The position numbers were made by a program, and so were the translations under genes. The notes beneath the pieces were generated by a model. That model ran no database searches. It worked only from the letters and a program-made list of their open reading frames with translations, and was not told where the DNA came from. A DNA stretch of 64,000 nt from Ypsolopha sequella. Lineage: Eukaryota; Arthropoda; Insecta; Lepidoptera; Ypsolophidae. Below are positions 21,501-33,500 of the stretch, one piece after another. Location: NCBI GenBank assembly GCA_934047225.1, contig OW204004.1, positions 9,118,401-9,182,400 on the forward strand, given 5' to 3'. How positions within the stretch are numbered: position 1 is the first letter of the stretch; every line of letters begins with the position of its first letter.

Positions 21501-24500
21501 TCGGACGGAGGTCGATCCAGGTCCCGTTCTCGGAGTCGCAGCGCTCAAAGGTCTGATGATGATAGGAGGTCCGGGGACGAAGCTAGACGGAGCGGTGATG
21601 AGGTAAGACAAAACTTGATTTTGTTAAAAAAACACGGACATTACATCATCACGACAAATATCCCCGAAGTGGTGTCAGAGGTGTTTTCGAGTGTATTACC
21701 ACTGAAAGTCAACACTCCTACAGTACTAGGCTTTTGATGTGGCTTTTGATGATGCTACTCTTTTGACTACGTATCGTAGCGTCAACTCTGTCGCACGAAC
21801 AACTGTGTGCCATATCAAAACCCTAGTACTGTACACCCTCTTTTCAGAGACGATTTTTACGTCCCAACGTGATAGGAGTGTGAGTCTTGCCATCAATTGT
21901 GTATACAACGTGTAACAGAAAGGTGTAACCATATTTGAAGAGCTTATTCAGTCAATGGTATAGAACAACTTTTACTATGGAGCAAACTCTGAAATCTCAA
22001 AAAAAAATCTGCCCTTCCATACATTTCGGCCGAGCGGCATTGCATTTTTCTATGAAACAGTAAATTTTTTTTTTTGAGGTACATGTTTCGTTCCATAGTA
22101 AAAGTTTTTCTATACCATTGACTGAATAAGCTCTTCAAATATGGTTACAACTTTCTGTTACACGTTGTATAGGTTGATTGCTAATTCGACCAATACCTTG
22201 AAAGGGTTTCCTTAACTTAAGTACAGAGCTGATTTGCAACGATTTTGACCATATAATGAGTCTTGAATCGATGGTATTTAAGTTTTAGGTTTTTCTAAAC
22301 TTTCCAGCTCTTAACAAAAACTTTCTACTCATTTGCTCAACATGAATACCAATGGCACTTCCAGTTGACCTAGAAACTTGAAATTTCGTTTACAGGTAGG
22401 TCTTATCTATATAAAATCATTACCTTATCTACATCTACTGAAGAAAGTTTAGTAAAGTGCCTATATATTGCTGTATCTCAATGTTAACTTGGCCTGTACG
22501 AAAGCGCTGGAGGCCATAACTCAGGTTTTCACCTACATTGGTCTCCAACGTTACTTAATAGTAAGAAATTACATTTATAAGTTAAATAAGATAAGTTTGT
22601 TTTCTTTTTGTCACTTAAATAAAAGTTTTTTTTTTTTTTCTTATAGCAAACATATAGGAAAGAATTCTGAAAATTTGCAATGTTTAATTATTTAGGAAGT
22701 TGTTAGAGACCAACTTAATTAGACCCTTTAGATAGATAGAGTTGGTCGTTTATAATTGCAAGTGGAATTTACCATAATGTTTTTAGGGTTCCGTACCCGT
22801 ATTGTGTGGTGGTACGGAACCCTTTGTGCTCGAGTCTGGCTCCCACTTAGCCGTTATTTCAGTCTGATAATACAAAGAGCTCTCATGGTTAGCACGGGGT
22901 CATTTTGGCCGATATAAATCTGTGGTTTTTTGGCTTGCAGATGATTGTACGTTACATTTATTAACTTTTCAGGCCGAAAAGACCAAACCAGACGAAGAGG
23001 AGGAAGTTGAAATCCCAGAGACCCGTATTGACGTGGACATGCCTAAGATCTGGACGGAGTTGGGCAAGGAGCTGCACTTTGTCAAACTGCCTAACTTCCT
23101 CTCAGTGGAAACTAGGCCTTACGACCCCAGCACTTACGAGGATGAGATTGACGAAGAGGAGACGCTGGACGAGGAAGGTCGAGCCAGGTATGTCGTGATC
23201 TTAACGATAGATCATTCCATCGTAACTTTTGTGGCATGAACCGGCGAATAAAAAACACATAGAAGACTCATTTCTAACAAAGTGTCATTCAAGACTGAAA
23301 ACTATTCGTACTGTTGAAATGCGACGTCATGTCGGCCGTGTTTGGCCGACTCAAAGACACAACAACGCTATTGTAGCCTTCGCCATACAATATTGTCTTT
23401 ATCGTGGGGTCATTTTTCAGTTATAATCAGACTTCTATGGTTTTTTCGTTCACTGGTATAATCGGCCTTTCCGCCTGTCATTAAAGACTAGGTAGGGGCT
23501 TTTTTGTAGAAGTGACGTAATATTAGGTTCAGTACTCTGTCTTCTATTTTTATCATTCATAGGTTATATTTAGAGATGAAACGGATAGTGATTTGGCCGG
23601 ATACCGGATACCGGATATCCGGCGAGGCACTAGGCCGGCTCAAGATATGCGTTTCGCACTAATTAACCATGTCTAAACATTACGCACCAAGGTGCGTGCG
23701 GGTGCAACTGGGCGAGATTATTTGTGTATTTTCTAAATCACAATCACAATCATACAAAAGCTGGTCTGCAAACGCGAAACAATTTCCGATCCTAACAAAA
23801 TTCGTCAATATGTATCTTTTGTCTCTTTGCAGCGGTGTATACTGTACATAAATGGAACAGGTATATTTAAATGAAATCGCGTAATCTACTGTTCATACTG
23901 AACAGATTTCCCAAAGTAACATGTTGAAAAAATTAATTGAACCTGCCCACCCAATGCCCTTTCAAAATTCACAGTAGGTCTTAAAATAAGTAAGGAAACA
24001 TGAAAATATTTTTTCATTTCCACAAGTATGTTTCTTTAGAAAAATTGTTCAGTATGATTCCTAGACCATGTGTTTTTATTAAAAGATACCTGTTGAATTA
24101 CATCCGGTATATTGTGAGAGCAAAAGAAGCTGGTGTAATGTATGAAAAAAAGCACAAACGGTAATTCCCAACAATTGCTGTACAGCTTGTCTTTATCTAC
24201 CATAGCTCAACTCTTATTTACTTTATGTATTAGAATTTAGATTATGGAATCATTGATACAATCAATTTATTTTGTGATTTAAACGACTTTTTGTATGCTG
24301 AGTTAAGTATCCGGTATCCGGCCGGATACTAGCTACTATCCGGCCGGATACCGGATACCAAAAATATGGCCGGATAGGCCGGATACCGGATAGTAACCGG
24401 ATATCCGTTTCATCTCTAGTTATATTATATTTCTCGCACGCAACGGTTTACCCTGCGCGTACACTGATAAAATTACACCTATATCGTAAATAATAAATTC

Positions 24501-27500
24501 AGTTTATTATAGCATAGAAAAAATATTACTAACTAGCAGGTCCCGTACATCAGTTTGTAGACACAAAAAAGGTCTAACATTCTCACGAAATCTAGATGGC
24601 GTTGCTAAATCCTCTAACGAACACGATGCTAAAAAAGACCGATTGGTGACGCTAGTGGCACAGCGATGTCACGTAACATAAAAATAATTCCCATTTTGAT
24701 TGTTCAGAATAAAATGTATATTTCGGAACGCATCCATCAATGGTCTATATATTTTGTCTATGGACTTGGAGCTGTCAAAAAATACGAGGGACGTGGACAT
24801 TTTCTTGGTACAGATCGCGGACGATTTATAAAATGTGATATTAACAATTTAACCCAAGGGAAATCGGTGCGGACATCGTAAGAACATCAGGGTGTCAAGG
24901 GCTGACAATATTTTGGCGTGAAGGCCACTTTTTAGTGAATTTCCTGTGTGTGTGTGACATAACCTGTGTCCACGCGGCTTCCGACAAGTGGACTTGTTAA
25001 TTACTGTTTCTGGGTTGGATGCATCCCGGGTTAGGAGGGTTGTGTTTAGATTCATCGTGGAAGGTGATCTACGTGTCACGGCACCGGAACACTTTGGACT
25101 CCGCAGCGAAAGGACTTCATGCGAGGATCAGTGGATGACGTCATCATACAACTGTCTGGTAGGACGTTTTATATTAAATATTGTAGAATATAAGATACTT
25201 GTATACTATAAATCTGGGACAGCTTATGGGCCCCTGTTCCAGCTGCAAGTATCACCCTTTAGCATACAATTAGTGGTGTCTGAGCGTGGTTATGGAATCC
25301 TCGCACCAGTGACGCCGATGCCTGTCACTAGTCAGTATTACCACTTTTTATATGCTACAATTTCTGGTAGCAACGAGCGTTTTTTATCAAACATTGATAA
25401 TAGATGGCGCTGAAATATTCACTGTTAGTGTTGCCAATTTAGCGCCATCTAGTTTTTCTAAGCAAAGCTATTACAGCCACATGTTTACTTGATAACCATG
25501 AGAGTTTACTTATGCTTATTTGCAACACATGGCGAAACCTAATGCCGTAAGGGTGCGTAAAAAATTTGCTACGCCTTGATGTATGGAAGTTCTTTGTCTA
25601 TACATAAGTAATACTTAGTCTATGCCTGAACTATACAGTAGGTGTATACCAAATTTCTCGTGTTCATGAGAACATCCTGTGTTCAGCACTGCTCAACACC
25701 AAAAACGTTCTATAGTTAATTTGCGATGACCACATTGTGTAACAGGCTAAAGCTGAAAGTGGAGAACACAATGCGCTGGCGCACCGCCTTCGACAAGGAA
25801 GGGAACGCCGTCAAGGAGTCTAACTCGCGGATGGTCAAGTGGTCCGATGGCAGTATGTCCCTGCATCTCGGATCTGAGATCTTTGACGTTTATAAGCAGC
25901 CGCTGCATGTAAGTGTTGCTAGAAAATAATTGAACAATTGCTTCACGACATGAATCCTCGAGGGGGTGTCTGAGGTGTGCCCGATTGTGATCTGTGAAAT
26001 GCAAGTGACAGTCCACACTCGGTACATCCGCGTTTCACCGACGGTTGTTACATCCCAACGTGATGGGTGGTAAGCACTATCGCCGTTCTTAAGGGCACAA
26101 ATAAACACTTTTTAGGTTTTTCTGGAAATACTTGTAATAACTTTTATTTTTAAGGATTTTCAAATGCATGAAAAAAAGAGTTTATGACTAGATTGATGGA
26201 CGTAAAAGAGGCGAAAGAGGCGAGTCAAGATCATAGCAGTTTGAAATATGTAGTGTGCCTACCCCTCTGGGAGAAAGGCGTTTGTATTGTGTGTATTTAT
26301 TTTACTATGTTAATGAATGTATGTGGTGCTTTTTTCAAGCTTTATTTATTTCTTAGGTTCGTTTATTAGTATAACGACAATAAAATAGTAGTTTATGGTA
26401 CAAGGGCGAAAATAAATAAATTACGAGGACGATTTAAAACACGAGCGTAGCGAGTGTTTTAAACGTAACCGAGTAATTTATTGCTTTTACGCCCGTGTAT
26501 CATACTACGTTTTTCAATGCATAGTGTGAGGAAATGAAAACAAATATAATCTTGTGAACTTTAAATTATGATTGGCTCAAAAGGATTGTATCCAGAGCCG
26601 TTAAACAGTGGAAAAAAGTATAACATCTATGGTACACCGGAAAGGCTGCAGGTTAGCCAACCATTGCAAATAAATTAAAAAAAATAATAGTAATAAAGCC
26701 CTAGGGCAAAATAATCGACTTTCTGTTCGGTTTTGATGCATAAAAAGTGGGCCTTTACGAGCACATGCATTGAAAAATATATTTTAGCTCGATATATTTC
26801 GGCCCACGGTACGACTGATGACGGCCCCATACCGTGGGCTAAAATATATCGAGCTAAATGTAATTTTTATTGTCTTTATTTTACTGTAAAATATAACTTG
26901 TAACTTATGTTTCAAAACTTTCACGTTATCTCGATGTCACGATACTGTGTTCTTATTTTATTTCGGATTTGTAATTAACTGACCATCAAAAAATACAAAA
27001 ATCAGCATCAAAATTACCAAGTTGGCATCAAAAATAATATGTTGAAACCTAACCTAACCTAGTTGATGCCAACTTAGTTATTTAGATGCTTATCTTTATT
27101 ATTTCTTAGGTGGTCAACCTATAATTATCCATTTATTTTGGCCAACTTGATCATTGTTCCCAAAACCTAGATTACAATTTTATAAGATGTCTGAAAAATG
27201 TACATAATTAACATAGAAGTTTTCCTCTCTGATACTAAATTGCAAGACGCCGAATTATCTTCATCAATAGTCGCTTGCCGGAGCCATAGATAAATAAAGG
27301 AAGGATAGATTGCTATCTCCTTGTACTGTTCGCAATACTAAAAATAACGTTGCTAGTTGCTAGGTGGCGTTACTTGTCTCGCTGGAAATAAAATTTGTCT
27401 AAAATCGACGAAATATAGCATTTTACTGTTCTGGTTCATCATATTTATTTATTTTATGAATAAAAACACAAAATGTTCATAACATCGCATCAGAAAATAG

Positions 27501-30500
27501 TGAATTCTTAATCAGGTGTTTTAACATTTTTTTCATTAAACTTTCGGTGGTAAGCTGGCAATCCAACTAAGCTTGCAGATGGTTATTCTGGGTTCCGGTA
27601 GATGGCGCACAACGATCAATTAAACAAAATATGTGCATTAAAAACGCTTTATTTACCTAAAACACACTACTCATACATACCGGTATATAACTTTACTCTT
27701 TGACTCAACTGTCATGCACGGTTGAGCGATTTATCCTCAGATTTATCGTATGCCATGACATGTGTCGTATATTGTCGTATTCTTGCAAATTTTTGTTTTT
27801 GTGGGCGCAGTATAGTTGCTACACATACACACATTGCATTTCGTTTCATCAACTGTCCGATAGATGGCACTAGGTATGTCACAATTTATCTAGTATAGTA
27901 GCGACATCAAAAATAATAAGTCGAACTACTAAGTACCGGCGAAAATAATAAGTTTTACGCGGGCTTTGTTCTAATGTATGGAGTGAGCAATCTATCCTTC
28001 CTTTATTTATCTATGCCGGAGCCGACCGGGTTCACCACTAGCAAGTTGACATGTCGTGTCCGTTTCCAGGGCGACCACAACCACTTGTTCGTGCGCCAGG
28101 GCACCGGTCTGCAGGGGCAGGCAGTCTTCAGGACGAAGCTCTCGTTCCGACCTCATTCCACAGAGTCGTTCACACACAGGAAGATGACATTGTCTCTGGC
28201 TGACAGGTACGTTTTCACCGCATGCTGTTTGTTACACGATAAACGTGTTCTACTGGGAGTCAACATGTTTCAACTGTTTTATTCCATTCTCTTTCTTATA
28301 AGGAACATGACGTGCTTTTTACTTTGAGTTCTTATAATATCGCATGTGCGAGTAATGATTGAATAAATAATACTTTTAAGCCTTTTCTTTGGCCTTTTAT
28401 TGTTTTAAGTTGATAATAATATTTAAATAAAAAAGTATTAATTCGTTTCGAAATATATTTCGGCCAACTTCGACTGACGACAGCCACAAGTTGGCCGAAA
28501 TATATTTAGAAACCAATTAATTGTGTCGAATCGGCGCAACACGACTTAACTTATTTGACAGAACTAAACTTAATTTGAGCCTTCTGTCTTGTTCTTTCTG
28601 TATCGAAAAGACAAAGACAGAACGCTTAAATAAGGTTAGTCCTGTCAAATTAGTTAGATTGTGTTTAGCCGAATCGATACTAAAACTTTTTTATTTATTT
28701 ATTATAACCTACTTAAAACAATAAAAGGCCAAAGAAAAGGCTTAAAGATATTATTTATTCTTATAAGAAACAAGTCTCTATGGGTTCAAACGAGATCGAG
28801 GTTAGCTCTCAAAGAAAACGGAAAATAAAATTCCCAGACTTATCCCTATCAATCACGAAGAGAATCGAATAATTTTATTACAATTGTTTGATCGAAACTG
28901 CTGTACCGCGCCTATGCGCCGAGCGGCGAGGCGGGGGAGGAAAGGAACTAGCTCGAGTTCACATGAGATGGATATTATTTGACAGATCTTACGATATCGG
29001 TTTACAAGCTACAGAGAATTTGATACTATGGTTAGTGGAATAAGTAATACGTTATATTCTTTTTACGTCTGGAATTTTCTTAAGATTCATAGAAAAGGTA
29101 AAAACTGAATGTGAACTCAACAGCAAATTTTCTTCATATTTTCTTGCATAAGTTTTACCTAGCGACATCTAACTACGTCTCTATACAGCCCATGAAGCAA
29201 AATTTGATGAAACACCATCATAATAGCTGTCAGGATATCGTGAATATTGCCTCGTTTTTACTCAAAGTTTAGCAGGTTGTATAATTTTTATCTATACTGG
29301 AAATAAAAAAGAATAAATACAGAGACGTCGTTCATGTCAAGTAGACTAAGTTTATACACTTTTCCATAAATATAAATACTTACCAGTTCATAGAAAACAG
29401 TTTTTACATGAAACCGTTTCACAAAATCGGCGCTTTTTGAATATCTTGCCATCTTGCAGCTCTTGATGAGAGATGGGTCCGAGTGCGGTATTGGAGGAAA
29501 GGGGAACATATATGTACAAAGATGTATGCAAAGTTTCATTGAGTTCAAAGTCACGTCAGTTTATTGATACGTTGATGTGAATGTTTTTCAAATATACTTA
29601 CTGATATGATCTTCGCGTGTTTCAAAAACCACGAATGATTCACTGCGTGATTACCAAGAGTAAAACGTTTGGTTTTGAGTCTCTAACCGATTTGGATCTA
29701 AAAAAAACTTGACCTGAGCAGATCGCTTTTTCTTTATCCTTCGAACAAAAAACAGATTTATGAAAATGTTGATGTTTTACGCCTTTGCACACCGACGCCA
29801 TATAAAATTTCCTCTTTCAATCGGCGGCGGCGTATTTTCAGCGAATATTTTTCACATTTTTCAATATGAGTCATAGAAGCTCTTCTATTCCGGGTACTTT
29901 TGACATTGCCTTTCTTCAGTATGTCGCCAATTTGGTCAGCATACGTCCTTCTAGGGCGGACTGGTCGAGCTGGACCTTCCAGCTGCACCATAAATTTCTT
30001 TCGTCACTCTACTTTCATTCATCCTCTCTACATGTCCAAACCACCGGAGCATTCCTTTTTCTTTTCTAGCCATCTTCTTTCAGCCTGCAACGACACGACA
30101 CTATATTGTCTGACAAATACAAAATCCAAAGGTTCGACAATATTATTAAAAAAATATATTTAACTGGACAATCTGATTTCATGTCAAAATGGTTTTAGGT
30201 TATCTATTCAATGTGTTTTTTTTTCAACAGATCAACAAAAACGTCCGCTATCAAGATATTATCGCAAGTGGGGGCTGATCCGGATGCTGACAGGAAATAT
30301 CAGTTGAAGGTGAGTTCAGTAACTACACTGGTGGACATAAAAATCGACTCAAGCATTGTTGTCCTACATTCAAGGGAATAACCCCCCACAGCAAATACTT
30401 CAAGACAAAAATGCATTTAATCAAAGGTGGAGGCATATACTTTTAAAATGATATGTTATATATTTCATATGTTTATGTTTGTATGATTGGGTTATTTCTT

Positions 30501-33500
30501 AAATGTAGAACAACAATGCTTGAGTCGATTTTTATGTCCACCAGTGTATATTTCCGTCATAGGAGAACTAACAACATACGAATAAAAGTCAAAACAATTA
30601 TCAAGTGCATATACGGTGAAATTTCATACTGGAGACTCGGTTAGTGATCAGAAACAAGTTTCAATTATGCTTTTTTTCGAAATCATAAAAAATATTATTT
30701 CTATACGATCAGAACTAGTTCAAATACAATTCCTAGTACAGGCAGTCCGGGGGCGAATTTTTTTTCTTCGAATTTCGAATTTAATGACAAGGGTCATTAA
30801 ACATAGTTCCTGATCACTAACCGAGTCTCAAGTATGAATTCGGGCGGTTGATTAAATTTCACCTTGTATATAAGGTGACATTTATTTATACAGCCAAATT
30901 CATACCGTAGGCTTGGTAAGTGATCAGTATCTCGGATCGGTAACATTGAAATGGAACCCATTAGAAAACCTTGTAACACCAAACGTAATTACCATTGACG
31001 GTTCATGTTATCGACCTGGCTAAGACTAAGGTCATGTTCAACTGCCATGTCATCCAAAGGCCAGTAACCGTCGACAATGTCAGCATCGAAGTTGTTCAAA
31101 GATATGTTTACCTGGGGCAAGCTATCCAGCTGTGTAAAAACAACTTCGACTCCGAGGCTGACAGAAGAATATGCTTGGGGTGGGCAGCATTCGGGAAGTT
31201 GCGTCACATATTTACGTCGCCAATACCGCAGTGCTTAAAGGCTAAAGTCTACAACCAGTGCATACTTCCAGTGATGACGTACGGCGCTGAGACGTGGTCT
31301 CTTACCAAAGGCTTGATCCGTCGATTTAAGGTCGCTCAACGAGCTATGGAGCGGGCTATGCTTGGGATATCTCTGATGGATAAAATCTGAAACGAAGATA
31401 TCCGTCAGAGATCGAAGGTGACCGACATAGCCTGCCGAACCAGTAAGTTGAAGTGGCAGTGGACTGGCCATATCTTTCGCCGACGTGATAACCGTTGGGG
31501 CCGCAAGGCATTGGAATGGAGACCACGTACAGCAAAGCGCAGCGTAGGCCGCCCTCTTGCCCGCTGGACTGACGACCTGAAGGACGTTGCGGGTGGCGGC
31601 TGGATGAGGATGACTGAGGACCGCCAAGAGTGGCGTAATATTGGGGAGGCCTGTGTCCAGCAGTGGACGAATACGGGCTGATGAATGATGGATAGATGGT
31701 TATCGACCTGAAAATGCCCTACATTAGAATTAACACCAGAAAATACTAAAAATGACAACAAAAATATCCTATCAAATATACTTAATGCAAAGGTTAGTCT
31801 TGATAAGGGGATACAATCTTCTGCACTGTAGAATTTATGGGTTGTCATTAAAAAAATAACCACGAAGGTATCATTGCGCGACTCGCCATACCTAACCTAC
31901 CGGCAGGTAGTATTTTGATGTGCAATCAAATATTCCCAATTTTTACACGACTGCCCCCAAAAAATGGAGTGTATAACAATATTCAGGGTTCATGTATGTA
32001 TTTTTCTTTATTCCATCATATCTTCTGAACGCTTTAACCAATTTGTATGAATGAGGTGTCATTAGAATCTCTGTACCATCCGAATTGTCACTGGGTATAA
32101 AAGTATTAAATAAAAAAAATATAAAAAAAAATATGGCAGTCGTGTTTTTTAATATTTTTCATTATTTATTTCTTATTTTCGATTTCTGTCGCGGGCGGAC
32201 AGACTTCACCTTCGCTAACGGGTTTGCGTTGTTTTATGGAACCCTGAACTAAAATCATAGTACGGCCATGTCGGCCATTCTTATTTGCGCTGGGTACGTA
32301 TGTTAAATACCTTGTAATATCCACATGTCTGAAGGTCTTGAAAGCACAAAAAATAATTATGATTATAAAATTATCATATTTTCAAAATAAATTATATTTT
32401 CAAAATTATTTTCTTGCAGTTTTACATACAGGATACAGTTAACTGCTTGAATGAAATGAAAGAAATTTGCACGAAATTAATTTCGTGACATTTGTATTTA
32501 TATTTATTAATGTATTAATTTCAGAAAGAAGAGATGGAGCTGCGGGCGGCGATGCGCTCGCGCACGTCGGTGCGGCCGAAGCGTGCTGCGCGGGCGGGCG
32601 GCGCGCGGGGCGCGGGCAGCACGGGCGTGCGGGGTGACGACTCCGATGACGAGGGGGGCGTGTCGCTCCAGGCCATCAAGAACAAGTACAAACAGGGACA
32701 GAAAGGTAACACCTGTTATGAACCTGCGACCTCCAGGCGCGCTACCGACTGCGCCACCGAGGGTCTTGTCTTAAATGACGAATTTTAACACCATACCTGT
32801 ACACCGAACGCCAACGTGAGCGTTCAGTATGTGCATTATAGGCTGGTATATTAAGTTACAAAAAAACCGGCCAAGTGCGAGTTTTTAATCACTGTAGTTT
32901 TCCTGTAATTGACCAGTTATGGTCTATAATTGACACTTTTTTTTTAATATTTTTCGGTCTACCAGTTTCGGAGATAGAGGGGGGGGACATACATATTTTT
33001 GTGGTTTTTTAAAGATTTCTCGAAACCAGCGCCAGTAAATATAGTAAAAGTATATATTGTTACAATCAGCTTTTCAATATCTACAATTTGATAACCATAT
33101 TGTATATTTAGGATAATATCTTTTTTTCTCACTTTTGTTTTGGAAATATTTTGACCAATTTAAAATTTTTCATATTTTTTTGACACCGTGGTATGTGGGC
33201 AAATTAATGCTATTTTGGTGCCAAATCTCACGTCTTTATCTTTAACGGTGCTAAATTTATGAGGCTGTGACATACGGACGGACGGACAACGGAGTCTCAC
33301 CATAAAGGTTCCTTTTGTACCTTTTAGGTACGGAACCCTAAAAATTCGGTGTACAGGTATTTAATGGTGGAAAAATTCATGAGAGCCTCGGTGGCGCAGT
33401 CGGTAGCGCGCAGTGTGTCGGGAGGGTCAGCGAGCGTGACGCTTAAGTACTCGATCACCCTCCCGCCACACCGCCCGCATCCTCTCCGAGGCCGTCCCTC

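Larger units (their letters stand above)
21603..22972. other. Leo1 intron with a palindromic MITE
   Basis: Contains a dispersed repeat around 21655-21880, shared with 25955-26095 and 49670-49800 (GTGTCAGAGGTGTT words). It also contains the MITE at 21902-22171 and a GGGTTCCGTACC repeat (22783-22865). 22180-22780 shows nothing recognisable. Confidence 0.65.
23188..25745. other. Leo1 intron with two larger elements
   Basis: 2.6 kb. Holds a hAT-like element (23571-24418) and a repeat with insertion (24537-25606). 23190-23560 shows nothing recognisable. Confidence 0.65.
25909..28069. other. Leo1 intron with MITE 'B' and a Mutator-like element
   Basis: Contains a dispersed repeat (25955-26095), MITE 'B' (26384-26777), a hairpin (26782-26862) and a 9-bp-duplication element (27286-28014). 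26870-27270 shows nothing recognisable except a short CCTAACCTAACCT word. Confidence 0.65.
28207..30230. other. Leo1 intron with nested palindromes
   Basis: 2.0 kb. Holds the nested palindrome 28362-28762, a LINE-like remnant (29083-29560) and another LINE end (29758-30075). 28770-29070 shows nothing recognisable. Confidence 0.65.
30310..32524. other. Leo1 intron with MITEs and an RTE LINE end
   Basis: 2.2 kb, mostly repeats: 30324-30548, 30610-30943, 30993-31694 and 31950-32245. 32250-32520 is AT-rich without features. Confidence 0.7.

Noticed and set aside
27047..27061. CCTAACCTAACCT, like the insect telomere repeat TTAGG
   Set aside because: Only about three units and no array; expected by chance in AT-rich DNA.
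33389..33410. Possible tRNA genes at SINE heads (also 1-215, 32715-32850 and 60010)
   Set aside because: Only promoter boxes A and B are recognisable and no cloverleaf with an acceptor stem can be folded; they are SINE heads.
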